Source of the DNA: Pseudomonadota bacterium
GTDB lineage: Bacteria > Bdellovibrionota > UBA1018 > CAIMNF01
Direction: 5' to 3'
DNA length: 64,000 nucleotides
Assembly (NCBI GenBank): GCA_027491115.1
Contig: JAIXWV010000027.1
Span: forward strand, 54,814-118,813
Part shown: piece after piece, positions 35,017 through 44,274 of the stretch
Position numbering within the stretch: the stretch's first letter is position 1
How the letters are laid out: the number at the start of each line of letters is the position of its first letter
The notes under the pieces: generated by a model
What the model was told of the DNA's origin: nothing
The model's input: the letters and a program-made list of their open reading frames with translations, nothing else
Database searches by the model: none
Translations under genes and position numbers: made by a program

Positions 35017-35355
35017 ATGAACGAATACGACGATGGACGCATCTGGTTCCGTAAAAAAGGCGGATTGGTCACAATCGGGCTCACCGAAAAGGGACTCGAA
35101 GAGATCGGGGGGATCCAGTCGGTATCGCTTCCCACCGAAGGGGAAGATTTATTCCAGGATGACGTGATTTGCGAAATCGAGGGAGAAAAGCAAAATTTCG
35201 AATTGATCAGTCCTGTCGACGGTGGAGTCGCTGAAGTGAACGAGTCCCTGATCGACGAGCCATCTCTCTTGAAAGAAGATCCCCTCGACGAGGGCTGGAT
35301 GGTTAAGATCCGCATCCAAACCCGAGAAGGGGATGACTCCGAATCAGAAGAGTGA
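35017..35355 (+). CDS. GcvH-like lipoyl-carrier protein
   Basis: 112 residues. The fold of glycine-cleavage H protein is visible: VTIGLTEKGLEEIGGIQSVSLP, then CEIEGEKQNFELISPVDGGV, where Lys58 aligns with the lipoylated lysine (normally in ESVKA before a SPV turn), and EGWMVKIRI near the end. The motif around the lysine is changed. No other glycine-cleavage gene (gcvT, gcvP) is in the window, so it may be a stand-alone lipoyl carrier with another partner. RBS GAGGA precedes the ATG. Confidence 0.72.
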   Translation: MNEYDDGRIWFRKKGGLVTIGLTEKGLEEIGGIQSVSLPTEGEDLFQDDVICEIEGEKQNFELISPVDGGVAEVNESLIDEPSLLKEDPLDEGWMVKIRIQTREGDDSESEE

Positions 35356-35363
35356 ACGCCGGC

Positions 35364-35912
35364 TTACGGCTTCGTGATCGAGGCCGGGGCGCGATTTTCA
35401 TTCCTGATTTTCTGGATGAGTGCTCCAGTCAGGCTAGCGTTCAGGATGAACACGGTGATCGCTGCCGCGACCCAGGCGGGTTGCAGGGGGGCGCTCTTGA
35501 TCACTCTAGTTCCAAAAACCAGATCATGAAGAGCGAGCTTGTCCTTGCGAAAAGCGCTCATCACAAATCCACCAAATAACAGGATCACCGAAAAGGCTTT
35601 ACCCAATGTTTCGCGGAGGATGCTCCGGAAGAATCCCGGATGATGGCCTTGGTGGCGGACCCGAATGCCGAAGGTCCATTTTCCGGGGGTCGCGCCCTTT
35701 CTTGAATAAAAGAATCCGAAGTACAAAATGGTGAAAACAAAATTCACTGCCGACCAGATCCAGGGAGGGGCCTGCAGGCTCCGGAAACCGAGCTGGACCA
35801 GATTCACTGCAACCATCACCGTGGCCAAATCGACCAGGAATGCAGCAAAGCGGATCCAAAATCCCGCTGGTGTGACCGGGTAGTGTCGGAAAGGGGGTGG
35901 GGTGGGAGTCAT
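35364..35912 (-). CDS. RDD-family membrane protein
   Basis: 182 residues with three or four hydrophobic helices. RDD features: AGFWIRFAAFLVDLAT in the first helix (Arg and Asp), GATPGKWTFGIRV after the second, and ALHDLVFGTRV. Members are small inner-membrane proteins, some reported to transport sodium or protons; most have no assigned role. It is convergent with the GcvH-like gene, eight bases apart, and is transcribed alone after the peptidase terminator upstream. Confidence 0.82.
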   Translation of the reverse strand: MTPTPPPFRHYPVTPAGFWIRFAAFLVDLATVMVAVNLVQLGFRSLQAPPWIWSAVNFVFTILYFGFFYSRKGATPGKWTFGIRVRHQGHHPGFFRSILRETLGKAFSVILLFGGFVMSAFRKDKLALHDLVFGTRVIKSAPLQPAWVAAAITVFILNASLTGALIQKIRNENRAPASITKP

Positions 35913-35974
35913 GATGTCCGATCTCCTTTCGAAGCGTATCGGTAGCAGAAGTCAAAAACTTGACCCCGCAAGTG

Positions 35975-36006
35975 AAAAAAAAACGGGGACCTCGGAAGGC
36001 CCCCGT
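35975..36006 (-). terminator. Intrinsic terminator of the C11 peptidase gene
   Basis: On the minus strand ACGGGG (36001-36006) pairs with CCCCGT (35983-35988), followed by nine T (35975-35983). The loop is twelve bases with partial internal pairing. It starts 21 bases past the peptidase stop. Confidence 0.8.
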
Positions 36007-36027
36007 TCCTGCGTCCGTCAGGACCCG

Positions 36028-37209
36028 TTATTTCAGCATCGACTTCAGGACATCACCCCACCGGGTGGTTTGGTCGAAGCTCAGCTGCGAGTAAAGGTCC
36101 GCATGCTGGGCGTATTCGTAGCGGGAAGTCGGAATCCAGATCGCCATGCCATAAGCCCTCGGGAACCGGTAGGTGTCATTGGCGATGATGAAGTCACCGG
36201 TCGAGGAGGCGAGGCGGCTCAGGATGCCTGTGTCGAGCGAGGAGATCCCGGCATTCTTCACGTTGTTCAAGAAGTCGACGAAATCCACATAGTCCGAATT
36301 GGTGAAGCTCTGGGAGTTTTCAGCGGCTTTCAAGACCTGCTTGACCGCTGTGGCATTCAAGCTCTTGAATGAGTCAGCGAACTCACGGATGTTGCGGGTC
36401 AAGGGCGCGAGGCGATCGAGATCGAAGGCCGAGAAGGTCACAGCACTCGAAGAGCCCTGGTAGGATTTCACGTATTCCTTGGAAAGTGCTTTGGCGACTT
36501 CCTGGGGACTGGCGACCTGGAGAGCATTCCAGCGAGCGAGGAAGGTGTCGTAGGGCCAGCCCGCACCCGGCTCGACTTCTTCAGATCCGGCATAGACACT
36601 GACCGAGTCTTTCATTTCGTGAGCGACTTCGACCATGGCCATCAAGCATGCGTCGGAAGCGTAAAGATCCACCTTGTGCCCGAGGATTTTGGCAGATTCC
36701 GACATGGCAAGAGCGAGCTGCTTCGTGGTCATCCGGTTCCCGGAGAGATCATCGTAGCTGATGTCCATGGGTTGGATGATGCTCCCGTCACGCTTTCCGT
36801 GCCAGCCGCTTCCGTGATTCCAGACATCGATGAACATTTTTTGAGCGGGATACTTCTGATTCGCCCAACGGACGAAATCCACCAGTGTGCGCCAGTCACC
36901 CATGTCGACGCGACCCAGATTCTCTACGATGGGGGAGGTGACCTTGTTAAAGTCGTTATCTTTGCGGACTACTAGGCGCTTCACCGTCTTGGTTTGCAGA
37001 CTGGCCCACTGGACGATCACATTCACGCGATCGGTGGAGCCGATCCGCTCCATTTGGTTGATGTTGAGGGCACCGAACTGGTCTAGGTTGTTGAAGCCGT
37101 TCAAGTAGACCAAGAAGGTCCACTCTTTGGGCTGGCTGGAACCCTGGGCGTTTGCCTGGCCTGCGAGGCCGATGAAGAGCGCGAACAGGGCGATGAACGA
37201 TCGAAGCAT
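36028..37209 (-). CDS. Secreted clostripain-like (C11) cysteine peptidase
   Basis: 393 residues with a cleavable signal peptide (LFIGLAGQANA). The caspase-like active site is readable: His in DVWNHGSGW and Cys in ASDACLMA, with the core strand WTFLVYLNGFNNLD at the N-terminus as in peptidase family C11. These enzymes cut after Arg or Lys and are secreted. ATG 37209 is fixed by a strong RBS (GGAGGAATTCTC). A terminator follows the gene, making it monocistronic. Confidence 0.9.
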   Translation of the reverse strand: MLRSFIALFALFIGLAGQANAQGSSQPKEWTFLVYLNGFNNLDQFGALNINQMERIGSTDRVNVIVQWASLQTKTVKRLVVRKDNDFNKVTSPIVENLGRVDMGDWRTLVDFVRWANQKYPAQKMFIDVWNHGSGWHGKRDGSIIQPMDISYDDLSGNRMTTKQLALAMSESAKILGHKVDLYASDACLMAMVEVAHEMKDSVSVYAGSEEVEPGAGWPYDTFLARWNALQVASPQEVAKALSKEYVKSYQGSSSAVTFSAFDLDRLAPLTRNIREFADSFKSLNATAVKQVLKAAENSQSFTNSDYVDFVDFLNNVKNAGISSLDTGILSRLASSTGDFIIANDTYRFPRAYGMAIWIPTSRYEYAQHADLYSQLSFDQTTRWGDVLKSMLK

Positions 37210-37323
37210 GAGAATTCCTCCGTTGAATTCGTTTGGTTCGGGCATTTGAGGATTCATCCTGAATCCAGAGAACAATGCGTTTCGTTCAGTGTCCCATGAA
37301 GGATTGGGGGGAGCAAAGGAGAA

Positions 37324-37731
37324 TCAGGAACGCTCGAGAGCGCTCCGGTCGAATCCGTGGGGAAGAAGCTCGTGATGAGTATGGGTCTTGACGGTCCCGG
37401 TCTTGTTGACCAGGTGCACGTGACAGGATTTTGCCACAAACTCGTTGATGACCTGCCGGCACAGCCCGCAAGGAGACCAGGGAGGATCGGCATCCGTGGC
37501 GACGGCCACTTCTGTGATCTCGATGCCGGGTCCTTCTTCGCTCACGGCTTTCCAAACGGCGACCCGTTCGGCACACACCGTGCCGCCGTACGAGGAATTC
37601 TCGATGTTACAGCCGGTGTAGATCTTGCCGTTCGAAAGACGGATGGCCGCTCCGACTTGCTTCTTGCTGTAGGGCGAGTACGAGTGATCCATCGCGCGGA
37701 TGGCAAGACTCTTCAGGGTCTCATCGATCAT
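37324..37731 (-). CDS. cdd: Cytidine deaminase
   Basis: 135 residues, small homotetrameric type. Catalytic GGTVCAERVA (Cys ligand and catalytic Glu) and SPCGLCRQV (two Cys ligands of zinc), with SNGKIYTGCNIENSSYG upstream for substrate binding. It converts cytidine and deoxycytidine to uridine forms, feeding the pyrimidine phosphorylase encoded just upstream. It is the last gene of the deo operon and overlaps deoA by four bases (ATGA). Confidence 0.95.
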   Translation of the reverse strand: MIDETLKSLAIRAMDHSYSPYSKKQVGAAIRLSNGKIYTGCNIENSSYGGTVCAERVAVWKAVSEEGPGIEITEVAVATDADPPWSPCGLCRQVINEFVAKSCHVHLVNKTGTVKTHTHHELLPHGFDRSALERS

Positions 37732-39074
37732 TTGACGTTCGCCTCCAGGATCAGTTTCGGCGCGGTTTTTTTAGCGGCGCTGATTTTGATCATAGAGTGG
37801 ATCTGAGACGCGATCAAATCGAAATCGGTGGTCTTATTTCCGAAAACAGTGACCAGGGTGTCCTGGGGCTTCACCATGGCTCCGAGTTTCTTGTGGAAGA
37901 AGAGCCCGACCGAGTGATCGATCGGCTCACCCACGCGGTTCCGGCCGGCACCGAGTTGAATCAGCAATCTGCCGATATCTTCCGACTGCATCTCCGTCAC
38001 GTAACCTTTCTTTCCGCACCGGATGTCAACGACTTTGTCCGACTTCATGTAGCGCCAAGGTTCTTCGAGAGTCGATACATCTCCGCCTTGCGCAGCGACC
38101 ATTTCCTTGAACTTCTTCCATGTCGAGCCGTCTTCGAGTCTTTTAGCGGCGAGTTTGCGACCTTCGGCGTGAGATTTGACTACTTTTCCGATCTCCAGCA
38201 TGTGGGCGCAAAGGTGCAAGGTGAGTTCCCGGAGATCCGATGAGCGGAGCTGGTAGGGATTCAGATCTTCGTTCTTCATGACTTCGATGCACTCGTAAAT
38301 TTCGAGAGCGTTCCCCGCAGCGTAACCGAGAGGTTGGTCCATGTTGGTCAGGGTCGCCCGTAGCTCGACCTTGGAGCGTTTTGCCACCGCCCGCAGGGTC
38401 CGGGCCAGGTTCATGGCTTCGGTTTTCTTTTTCATGAAGGCGCCGTTGCCGACTTTGATATCCATCACGAGGCCGTTCGCCCCTTCTGCGATTTTCTTAG
38501 AGAGGATCGAAGACGTGATGAGTGGAATGCACTCGATGGTCGCCGTCACATCGCGAAGGGCGTAGAAGATCCGGTCTGCAGGTGCGATCTTCTCACTTTG
38601 CGAGATGATGGCGCATCCGACGTCGTTCAGAATCCGCGAAAACTCATCACGCGAGAGAACGGTCTTGTACCCGGGGATGGCCTCCAACTTGTCGATGGTC
38701 CCACCGGTGTGGCCGAGACCCCGACCGGCCATCATCGGCACTTTCAAACCGCAGGCTGCGGCGAGAGGAGCCAAGATGATCGAAACCTTGTCGCCGATGC
38801 CGCCTGTCGAGTGTTTGTCGACTTTGGCACCCTTGATCTTCGAGAGATCCACGGTTTCGCCGGAGTCGACCATGGAGCGCGTGAGGGTGGCGGTTTCGTC
38901 AAAAGTCATGCCGGTGAAGTAGGTCGCCATCAAAAAGGCACTCAGCTGGTAGTCCGGGATCTCCTTCGAAACCGCACCTCTGATGATGCGTTCGATCTCG
39001 TTTGGAGCGAGGGGTGTGTTGTCGCGCTTTTTCTGGATGAGTTGGGGAATGGACAGGGTGGAGGAAGATGTCAT
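37728..39074 (-). CDS. deoA: Thymidine/pyrimidine-nucleoside phosphorylase
   Basis: 448 residues. Signature KVDKHSTGGIGDKVS and GRGLGHTGGTIDKLE identify the family. It cleaves thymidine (or uridine and deoxyuridine) with phosphate to base and (deoxy)ribose 1-phosphate. Residue-level choice between thymidine phosphorylase and the broader pyrimidine-nucleoside phosphorylase was not attempted. It lies 12 bases after deoB and overlaps cdd, consistent with one polycistronic nucleoside-degradation message. Confidence 0.93.
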   Translation of the reverse strand: MTSSSTLSIPQLIQKKRDNTPLAPNEIERIIRGAVSKEIPDYQLSAFLMATYFTGMTFDETATLTRSMVDSGETVDLSKIKGAKVDKHSTGGIGDKVSIILAPLAAACGLKVPMMAGRGLGHTGGTIDKLEAIPGYKTVLSRDEFSRILNDVGCAIISQSEKIAPADRIFYALRDVTATIECIPLITSSILSKKIAEGANGLVMDIKVGNGAFMKKKTEAMNLARTLRAVAKRSKVELRATLTNMDQPLGYAAGNALEIYECIEVMKNEDLNPYQLRSSDLRELTLHLCAHMLEIGKVVKSHAEGRKLAAKRLEDGSTWKKFKEMVAAQGGDVSTLEEPWRYMKSDKVVDIRCGKKGYVTEMQSEDIGRLLIQLGAGRNRVGEPIDHSVGLFFHKKLGAMVKPQDTLVTVFGNKTTDFDLIASQIHSMIKISAAKKTAPKLILEANVK

Positions 39075-39086
39075 ATAGACCTGCTT

Positions 39087-40280
39087 TCAAAAAAGGTGTT
39101 TGAGGAATGAACCGCTCAGTGTCGATTGCTTACCGGTCAGGGCCTCCTCGATGGTGGCCCCCATGTCGGCGAAGGATTTCCGGATGCCGAGATCGACTCC
39201 TTGGTTCATTCTTGGCGACCAGGCGAGGACCGGGACGAATTCGCGGGTGTGGTCGGTTCCCCGATAGGTGGGATCGTTGCCATGATCGGCAGTGAGGATG
39301 AACAGGTCCTCTTGACCGGCTTTGGCCATCATCGCGCCGAGTGCGAGATCAAACTCCTCCAGTGCCGCGGCAAATCCCGGAACATCGCGACGGTGTCCGT
39401 AGAGCATGTCGAAGTCGATGAGGTTCACATAAATGAGTCCGGCGGCTTCACGGTCCATGCACTCGAGCATCACGCGCAATCCGTCCGTGTTTCCACGCGT
39501 ATCGATGTTGCGTGGCACACCGATGCCGGCGAAGATGTTCGAAATCTTGCCAACCCCAAGAACCGGTACACCTGCTTCAGTCAGACGGTCGAGTACGGTG
39601 GGGCCAAAGGGGAGTTGGGCGTAATCTTTCCGATTGTAGGTCCGTTTGAATGGAGCTCCCTTGGATGGGTCTCCGATGAAGGGACGTGCGATCACTCTAC
39701 CGAGGTTCAGTTCATCGCAGATTTCCCGAGCTGATTTACAGACTTCGTACAGCCGCTCGAGTCCGAAGGTCTCCTCGTGGGCCGCCACCTGCCAGACGCT
39801 GTCCGCCGATGTATAGAGGATCGGTTTCCCGGTACGCATGTGCTCAGGGCCGAGTTGTTCGATGATTTCCGTGCCACTAGCGGCATGGTTGCCAAGAACC
39901 CCGGGAAGCTTATTCTCGCGGACCCAGCGCTCCACCACGGCATCGGGGAACCCTTGCTCGTAAACCGGGAAGGCATCCTTGACCACGAGACCCGCCATCT
40001 CCCAGTGTCCCGAGGTGGTGTCTTTTCCCGCGGATTTTTCGAGAGCTTTTCCGTAACCGCCGCAGATCTGAGCGGGTTCGGAAGTTCCCGCCACCGGAGT
40101 GACCCGGGCAAGACCCATACCTAATAGATGCGGAATTCGAAGGGGTCTTCCCTGGCTCTTCAGTGTCGACGCAGCCAGGTTCGAGAGTGTGTTCGATCCC
40201 GTATCTCCAAATGCGGGGGCATCCGGGGCTTCGCCGACTCCGAGTCCATCCATCACGATCCAAAACACGCGCTTGCTCAT
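39087..40280 (-). CDS. deoB: Phosphopentomutase
   Basis: 397 residues, alkaline-phosphatase superfamily. [12 protein letters not shown] and [12 protein letters not shown] at the N-terminus carry metal ligands and the phospho-acceptor threonine; [10 protein letters not shown] and TDHTREFVP supply the second metal site. It interconverts (deoxy)ribose 1- and 5-phosphates, linking the phosphorylase to DeoC. ATG 40280 overlaps the deoC stop (TGATG). Confidence 0.96.
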   Translation of the reverse strand: MSKRVFWIVMDGLGVGEAPDAPAFGDTGSNTLSNLAASTLKSQGRPLRIPHLLGMGLARVTPVAGTSEPAQICGGYGKALEKSAGKDTTSGHWEMAGLVVKDAFPVYEQGFPDAVVERWVRENKLPGVLGNHAASGTEIIEQLGPEHMRTGKPILYTSADSVWQVAAHEETFGLERLYEVCKSAREICDELNLGRVIARPFIGDPSKGAPFKRTYNRKDYAQLPFGPTVLDRLTEAGVPVLGVGKISNIFAGIGVPRNIDTRGNTDGLRVMLECMDREAAGLIYVNLIDFDMLYGHRRDVPGFAAALEEFDLALGAMMAKAGQEDLFILTADHGNDPTYRGTDHTREFVPVLAWSPRMNQGVDLGIRKSFADMGATIEEALTGKQSTLSGSFLKHLF

Positions 40281-40978
40281 CAGTAGGCTCCCGAGGCGCT
40301 CAGGCCTTTCAAGATGGTGACTCCGCTCGAAGTTCCCAGCCGGTCAGCCCCGGCCTCGATCAAGGCTATGGCCCCTGCCAGATCTCGGATCCCACCTGAG
40401 GCCTTGATCTTCGTGGTAGGGCGGAGGATGTTCCGCAGTAGGCGGATGTCTTCCACGGTTGCTCCGGTCACAGGGACGCCGGTTGCAAACCCTGTGGAGG
40501 TCTTCACAAATGCCGCTCCGGCACGCTCGGAGGCCAGGGCGGCTGCGGATTTTTCTTCCTGAGTCAGATAGGCGGTCTCGATGATCACCTTGACGGGAAC
40601 CCCTGCGCAGGCTCGGACGGTCTCAGCGATGTCGGATTCAACTTCTTTCCATTCGGCGCTCTTGATCCGGCTCAGGTTCACGACCAGATCGATCTCAGAG
40701 GCGCCCTCGTCAATGGCGCGATGCGCCTCGAATGCTTTGGCCGCGGGATGGGAATAGCCGAGCGGAAATCCGACTACGGTGATGGTTTTGACCTCCGTGC
40801 CCGCCAGAAGGCGGGCTGCATCACGAACCCAGCAGGGTGGAATGCAGACTGTGGCAAAGTTCCACTCCGCTGCCTCGCGACAGAGCGCTTCGAGCTCTGT
40901 TCGAGTCAGAGTCGGCTTGAGCAGGGTGTGGTCGATCTTGCGGGCGATTTCCAGATGGCGACTGACGGACTGGGTCAT
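40280..40978 (-). CDS. deoC: Deoxyribose-phosphate aldolase
   Basis: 232 residues, class I aldolase TIM barrel. IDHTLLKPT at the N-terminus, KVIIETAYL, and the Schiff-base lysine in [17 protein letters not shown] provides the second active-site lysine. It splits 2-deoxyribose 5-phosphate to glyceraldehyde 3-phosphate and acetaldehyde, completing DNA-nucleoside catabolism for carbon. It is the first gene of deoC-deoB-deoA-cdd. No RBS is obvious before ATG 40978, and no DeoR-type operator could be recognised. Confidence 0.95.
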   Translation of the reverse strand: MTQSVSRHLEIARKIDHTLLKPTLTRTELEALCREAAEWNFATVCIPPCWVRDAARLLAGTEVKTITVVGFPLGYSHPAAKAFEAHRAIDEGASEIDLVVNLSRIKSAEWKEVESDIAETVRACAGVPVKVIIETAYLTQEEKSAAALASERAGAAFVKTSTGFATGVPVTGATVEDIRLLRNILRPTTKIKASGGIRDLAGAIALIEAGADRLGTSSGVTILKGLSASGAY

Positions 40979-40994
40979 AGATGATTTTTTGAGA

Positions 40995-41376
40995 TTGATG
41001 TTCTCCAGCCCATGCTATACTCTGTTTCCAGGCCTAAGTGAAGAATAGGCTAAAGATTTAGTGGTTTTATTGGTCCTTGTCCGGGTCCGGGAGAGCAAAC
41101 ACCAAAGATCGAACACTAGCTCCCGTTCGGTTCAATGACCGCAACAACAGGCAAGAAAACAAGAGTCTTCGCAATATCTTAGTGCGGATGGATTCAGGTA
41201 AAGCTTCAAGGCGCCCCATTATGGAAAGTCTCCAGTTCAATCAGGCCCACGCGAAACGAGGATGCAGGATGCTGCGTCCATGCGTACTGATTCGACTGAT
41301 TCAAGAGATGATTCCGGGGGAACCGGTCGGAAGTCTCTGAGTCTGCTCTGAGTCCTTGCCACATCCGAGGTGGCTC
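40995..41376 (+). promoter_or_regulatory. Promoter and ~350-base leader of the RNase E/G gene
   Basis: The gap between deoC and the RNase gene (about 400 bases) has no convincing gene. An extended -10 (TGCTATACT, box 41016-41021) with TTGATG at 40995-41000 (15-base spacer) could start a message near 41028, leaving about 350 untranslated bases. A long leader fits the autoregulation known for E. coli rne. An 87-codon frame in it (41077-41340) is not supported. Confidence 0.45.
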
Positions 41377-44274
41377 ATGGCTAAAGAACTGATTATCAAC
41401 GCAACCCTTCCCGAAGTCCGGATCGCTCTTTTGGAAGAGGGCCGGATCCAGGAACTCCTGATCGAACGGCAGAGTGAAAAAGGGATCGTAGGAAACATTT
41501 ACAAGGGACGGGTCACCCGGGTGCTCCCCGGGATGCAAGCCGCTTTCGTCGATGTGGGTCTTGATAAGGCCGCATTCCTCTACGTGGATGACATTTATGT
41601 CCATCCGGCCGTAATGGGTGAGGAAACGGAAATCGAGAACGAGTCCGAAAGTGAAGAAGAGACTGCGCCGGAGGGTGAGGGTGCCATTCGTGCTTTCTCT
41701 GCTCCAGATGAAGGGGATGAGGTTACTGCCCTGACCACTGTTGAGCAGGACGATTCGTACGGCGAAGGGGAAGGCGACAGTTCCGCTCTCGAGTCCCATG
41801 CATCCGAACATGCCGAGCAGGAGCTGACCCGGGATGAGATCGCCCAAGAGGTCCAGGATGCGGTGATGGACCAGGAATCCGAAGATTTCGACGATTCCGA
41901 GGATTCTGAAGAGTCAGAAGAAGGCGACGAATCGGATGATTTGGAAGATGCCGAGGAAGGTTCTGAAGAAGGTTCGACTTCCGGTGAGGTTTCGGTAGAG
42001 GGTGAAGTTCAGGCAGGTGAAAACCAGTCGGGAGCACCGCTTCAGGCGTTGAACGGCGATACCCGCCGTCGTCGCGGTCGCCGTCGCCGTCGGGGTCGTG
42101 GAAGGAACGGTGAGAATCGCGGTCGTCAGCAATTTGCAGGGGGTGAGTCCAACGAAGACCCGAATCTGATTCCTGATTCGGTCAATGAGAACCTGAATGA
42201 CTCCGCCAGCCTTCAGAGTGACCGTGCCGCCATGGCCGGTGTCGAAGAAGGACCCCAGTCCCAGAATTCAAAATCCAAGAAGCCTCGTCCCGAATTCCGC
42301 GAGCAGCGTGGCCGGGATCGCCGGATCAAGTCCAAGAACATGCGTCCCCGCACCCAGGCGAACATCGCCGACCTTTTGAAAGAAGGTCAGGAAGTGATCG
42401 TTCAGGTGGCGAAGGATCCGATCGCGACCAAAGGCGCACGTTTGACCTGTCATGTGAGTCTTCCGGGACGTCACTTGGTTTGCATGCCTTCCATCGATCA
42501 CGTCGGAGTGAGTCGCCGGATCGAACGCGACGACGAGCGCCGTCGTCTCCGTGATTTCGTAGAGAAGAACCGTCCTCGCAAGATGGGATTCATCGTCAGG
42601 ACTGCGAGCGGCGGGAAAGATCCCGAATCGTGGATCAAGCAGGACATCGATTACCTGTCCAAGCTCTGGGGTGAGATCCGCACCCGGGCGGACGATGTCA
42701 GTGCGCCATCCCTGGTTTACGAAGATTTGAATTCCACCCTCCGCGCGATCCGTGACTGGGTGAACGAGGACATCGACAGGATCATCGTCGACACCCGTTA
42801 TCACTACAATGAATTGCAGGCTTTTGCCGAGCGCTTCATGCCGTCCTTGATCGAGAAGATCGAATTGTACCAGGGTGACATTCCTGTGTTTGATGCTTAC
42901 GGGCTGTCGAGTGAACTCACTCGCTCGCTCGAGCGGCGCGTGTGGTTGAAGAGCGGTGGTTACATTGTGATCGACCAGGCCGAAGCTCTGGTTGCGATTG
43001 ACGTGAACACCGGACGCTTTGTCGGGAAGAAGAATCTCGAGGATACGATCCTCAAAACCAATCTCGAAGCAGCCGAGGAAATCGCGTACCAGCTCCGTCT
43101 CCGCAATTGCGGGGGGATCATCATCGTCGATTTTATCGATATGGAGCGGGAAGAGAACAAGATGCGCGTCTACCGCGCTCTCGACGAAGCTCTCAAGAAG
43201 GACCGTGCCCGTCCTTCCATTCAGAAGATCTCCGAGCTCGGGCTGGTTGAGATGACCCGTAAGCGGACTCGCGACACTCTGGTCCGTTCCTTGTGCGAAC
43301 CTTGCTCCCATTGTGAGGGCCGGGGATACATGAAGAGCAATTCGACCGTTGCCTATGAGATTCTCCGTGAGATCGAGCGCCTCAGTGTCGATCGTGAAGC
43401 GAAGAAGATTCTGGTCTCCGCTCATGAAGCGGTCGTCAATATTCTCGCCATCGAGTTGAGGGACGCTCTCGACCAACTCGAACGTCGCTACAACAAGTCG
43501 GTTTATCTCCAGACCGTGATGGAATACCACGCCGAGCAGTTCGAAGTGGTTTCCGATCGTGCTCCGAACCGGAAACAGACCGTCGATCTGGCCCGCCAGC
43601 TCCGCATGGAGCGTGAGCGCAGTGATCGTCGGGAAAAATCCAAACGGGGTCGTGACGACAACCGTTCTACCCGTGGTCAGGACCAGGAAAGAGGTCGGGA
43701 TCAAGATCGGAACCAGGACAGGAACCAGGATCGGAATCGGGATCGGAATCGCGATCGGGACGGATCCGGACATCAGGGGAAGATTCCGCCTCAGCTTCCA
43801 GCCACGAAACCGAGTGGGAGTTTCATCACCACCCGTGCCGCTGTCCCTGCCGCTGAGCAGGCTCCCACTGTGATCACTGCGGCAGTGACGCCCCCGTCCG
43901 AGGCGGGCGAGGTGGAATTGCGTGAACCCATGGCGCCGGTCCAGTCCGGGGTCGAGACTCGCAACTTCAACGACATGGATGACGAGGACCAGTTGGCTTA
44001 CCTTCGCGCTCAAGCTGCCCAAGATGCGGCGATCGCTGGTGCTGGTGGCAAGCCGCCGGTCAGTAGTTCTGAATCGGGTGGAAATGGTTCAGGACAAAGA
44101 TGGGGCCGTCAACGCAACAGGAATCGCAATCGCGGACGCGGTGGCAATGGCGCAAACGCGGGTGGTGGTCGGTTCCGTCCTCAGGATGAACGAACCGGGA
44201 ATGTCGAAGCTCCCGTGACCAGTGAGACTTCTTTTGACTCCTCCGGAGGCCAAGGAGAGGGTTCCGGATCATGA
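41377..44274 (+). CDS. rng: Ribonuclease E/G with a large S1-domain insert
   Basis: 965 residues; endoribonuclease of mRNA decay and rRNA processing. N-terminal S1 part (GNIYKGRVTRVLPGMQAAFVD) is interrupted at about residue 77 and resumes near 328 (NIADLLKEGQEVIVQV). The ~250-residue insert is strongly acidic (to about 215), then arginine-rich (RRRRGRRRRRGRGR near 230-243), then polar. The catalytic site is intact: Asp542 in AIDVNTG and Asp585 in IIVDFIDM, spaced 43 as in E. coli RNase E. CEPCSHC (640-646) matches the Zn-link. The C-terminal ~215 residues are Arg/Asp-rich and disordered, with a coding tandem repeat. rne is an equally good name. Confidence 0.93.
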   Translation: MAKELIINATLPEVRIALLEEGRIQELLIERQSEKGIVGNIYKGRVTRVLPGMQAAFVDVGLDKAAFLYVDDIYVHPAVMGEETEIENESESEEETAPEGEGAIRAFSAPDEGDEVTALTTVEQDDSYGEGEGDSSALESHASEHAEQELTRDEIAQEVQDAVMDQESEDFDDSEDSEESEEGDESDDLEDAEEGSEEGSTSGEVSVEGEVQAGENQSGAPLQALNGDTRRRRGRRRRRGRGRNGENRGRQQFAGGESNEDPNLIPDSVNENLNDSASLQSDRAAMAGVEEGPQSQNSKSKKPRPEFREQRGRDRRIKSKNMRPRTQANIADLLKEGQEVIVQVAKDPIATKGARLTCHVSLPGRHLVCMPSIDHVGVSRRIERDDERRRLRDFVEKNRPRKMGFIVRTASGGKDPESWIKQDIDYLSKLWGEIRTRADDVSAPSLVYEDLNSTLRAIRDWVNEDIDRIIVDTRYHYNELQAFAERFMPSLIEKIELYQGDIPVFDAYGLSSELTRSLERRVWLKSGGYIVIDQAEALVAIDVNTGRFVGKKNLEDTILKTNLEAAEEIAYQLRLRNCGGIIIVDFIDMEREENKMRVYRALDEALKKDRARPSIQKISELGLVEMTRKRTRDTLVRSLCEPCSHCEGRGYMKSNSTVAYEILREIERLSVDREAKKILVSAHEAVVNILAIELRDALDQLERRYNKSVYLQTVMEYHAEQFEVVSDRAPNRKQTVDLARQLRMERERSDRREKSKRGRDDNRSTRGQDQERGRDQDRNQDRNQDRNRDRNRDRDGSGHQGKIPPQLPATKPSGSFITTRAAVPAAEQAPTVITAAVTPPSEAGEVELREPMAPVQSGVETRNFNDMDDEDQLAYLRAQAAQDAAIAGAGGKPPVSSSESGGNGSGQRWGRQRNRNRNRGRGGNGANAGGGRFRPQDERTGNVEAPVTSETSFDSSGGQGEGSGS
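43705..43764 (+). repeat. Five 12-base tandem repeats in the RNase gene
   Basis: Units of the form GATCGGAAYCRG, slightly diverged, encode alternating Asp-Arg-Asn/Asp-Arg-Gln. The unit length keeps the frame, so copy number can vary without frameshift. Confidence 0.8.

Noticed and set aside
41077..41340. 87-codon frame in the RNase leader
   Set aside because: No RBS, no motif and atypical composition; treated as untranslated leader.
43690..43770. Short direct repeats considered as a CRISPR array
   Set aside because: Units are adjacent without spacers and are in frame within a coding region.
42268..44022. 584-codon open frame on the minus strand
   Set aside because: Lies wholly opposite the RNase E/G gene; its protein has no recognisable motif and results from the GC-rich codon pattern of the sense strand.
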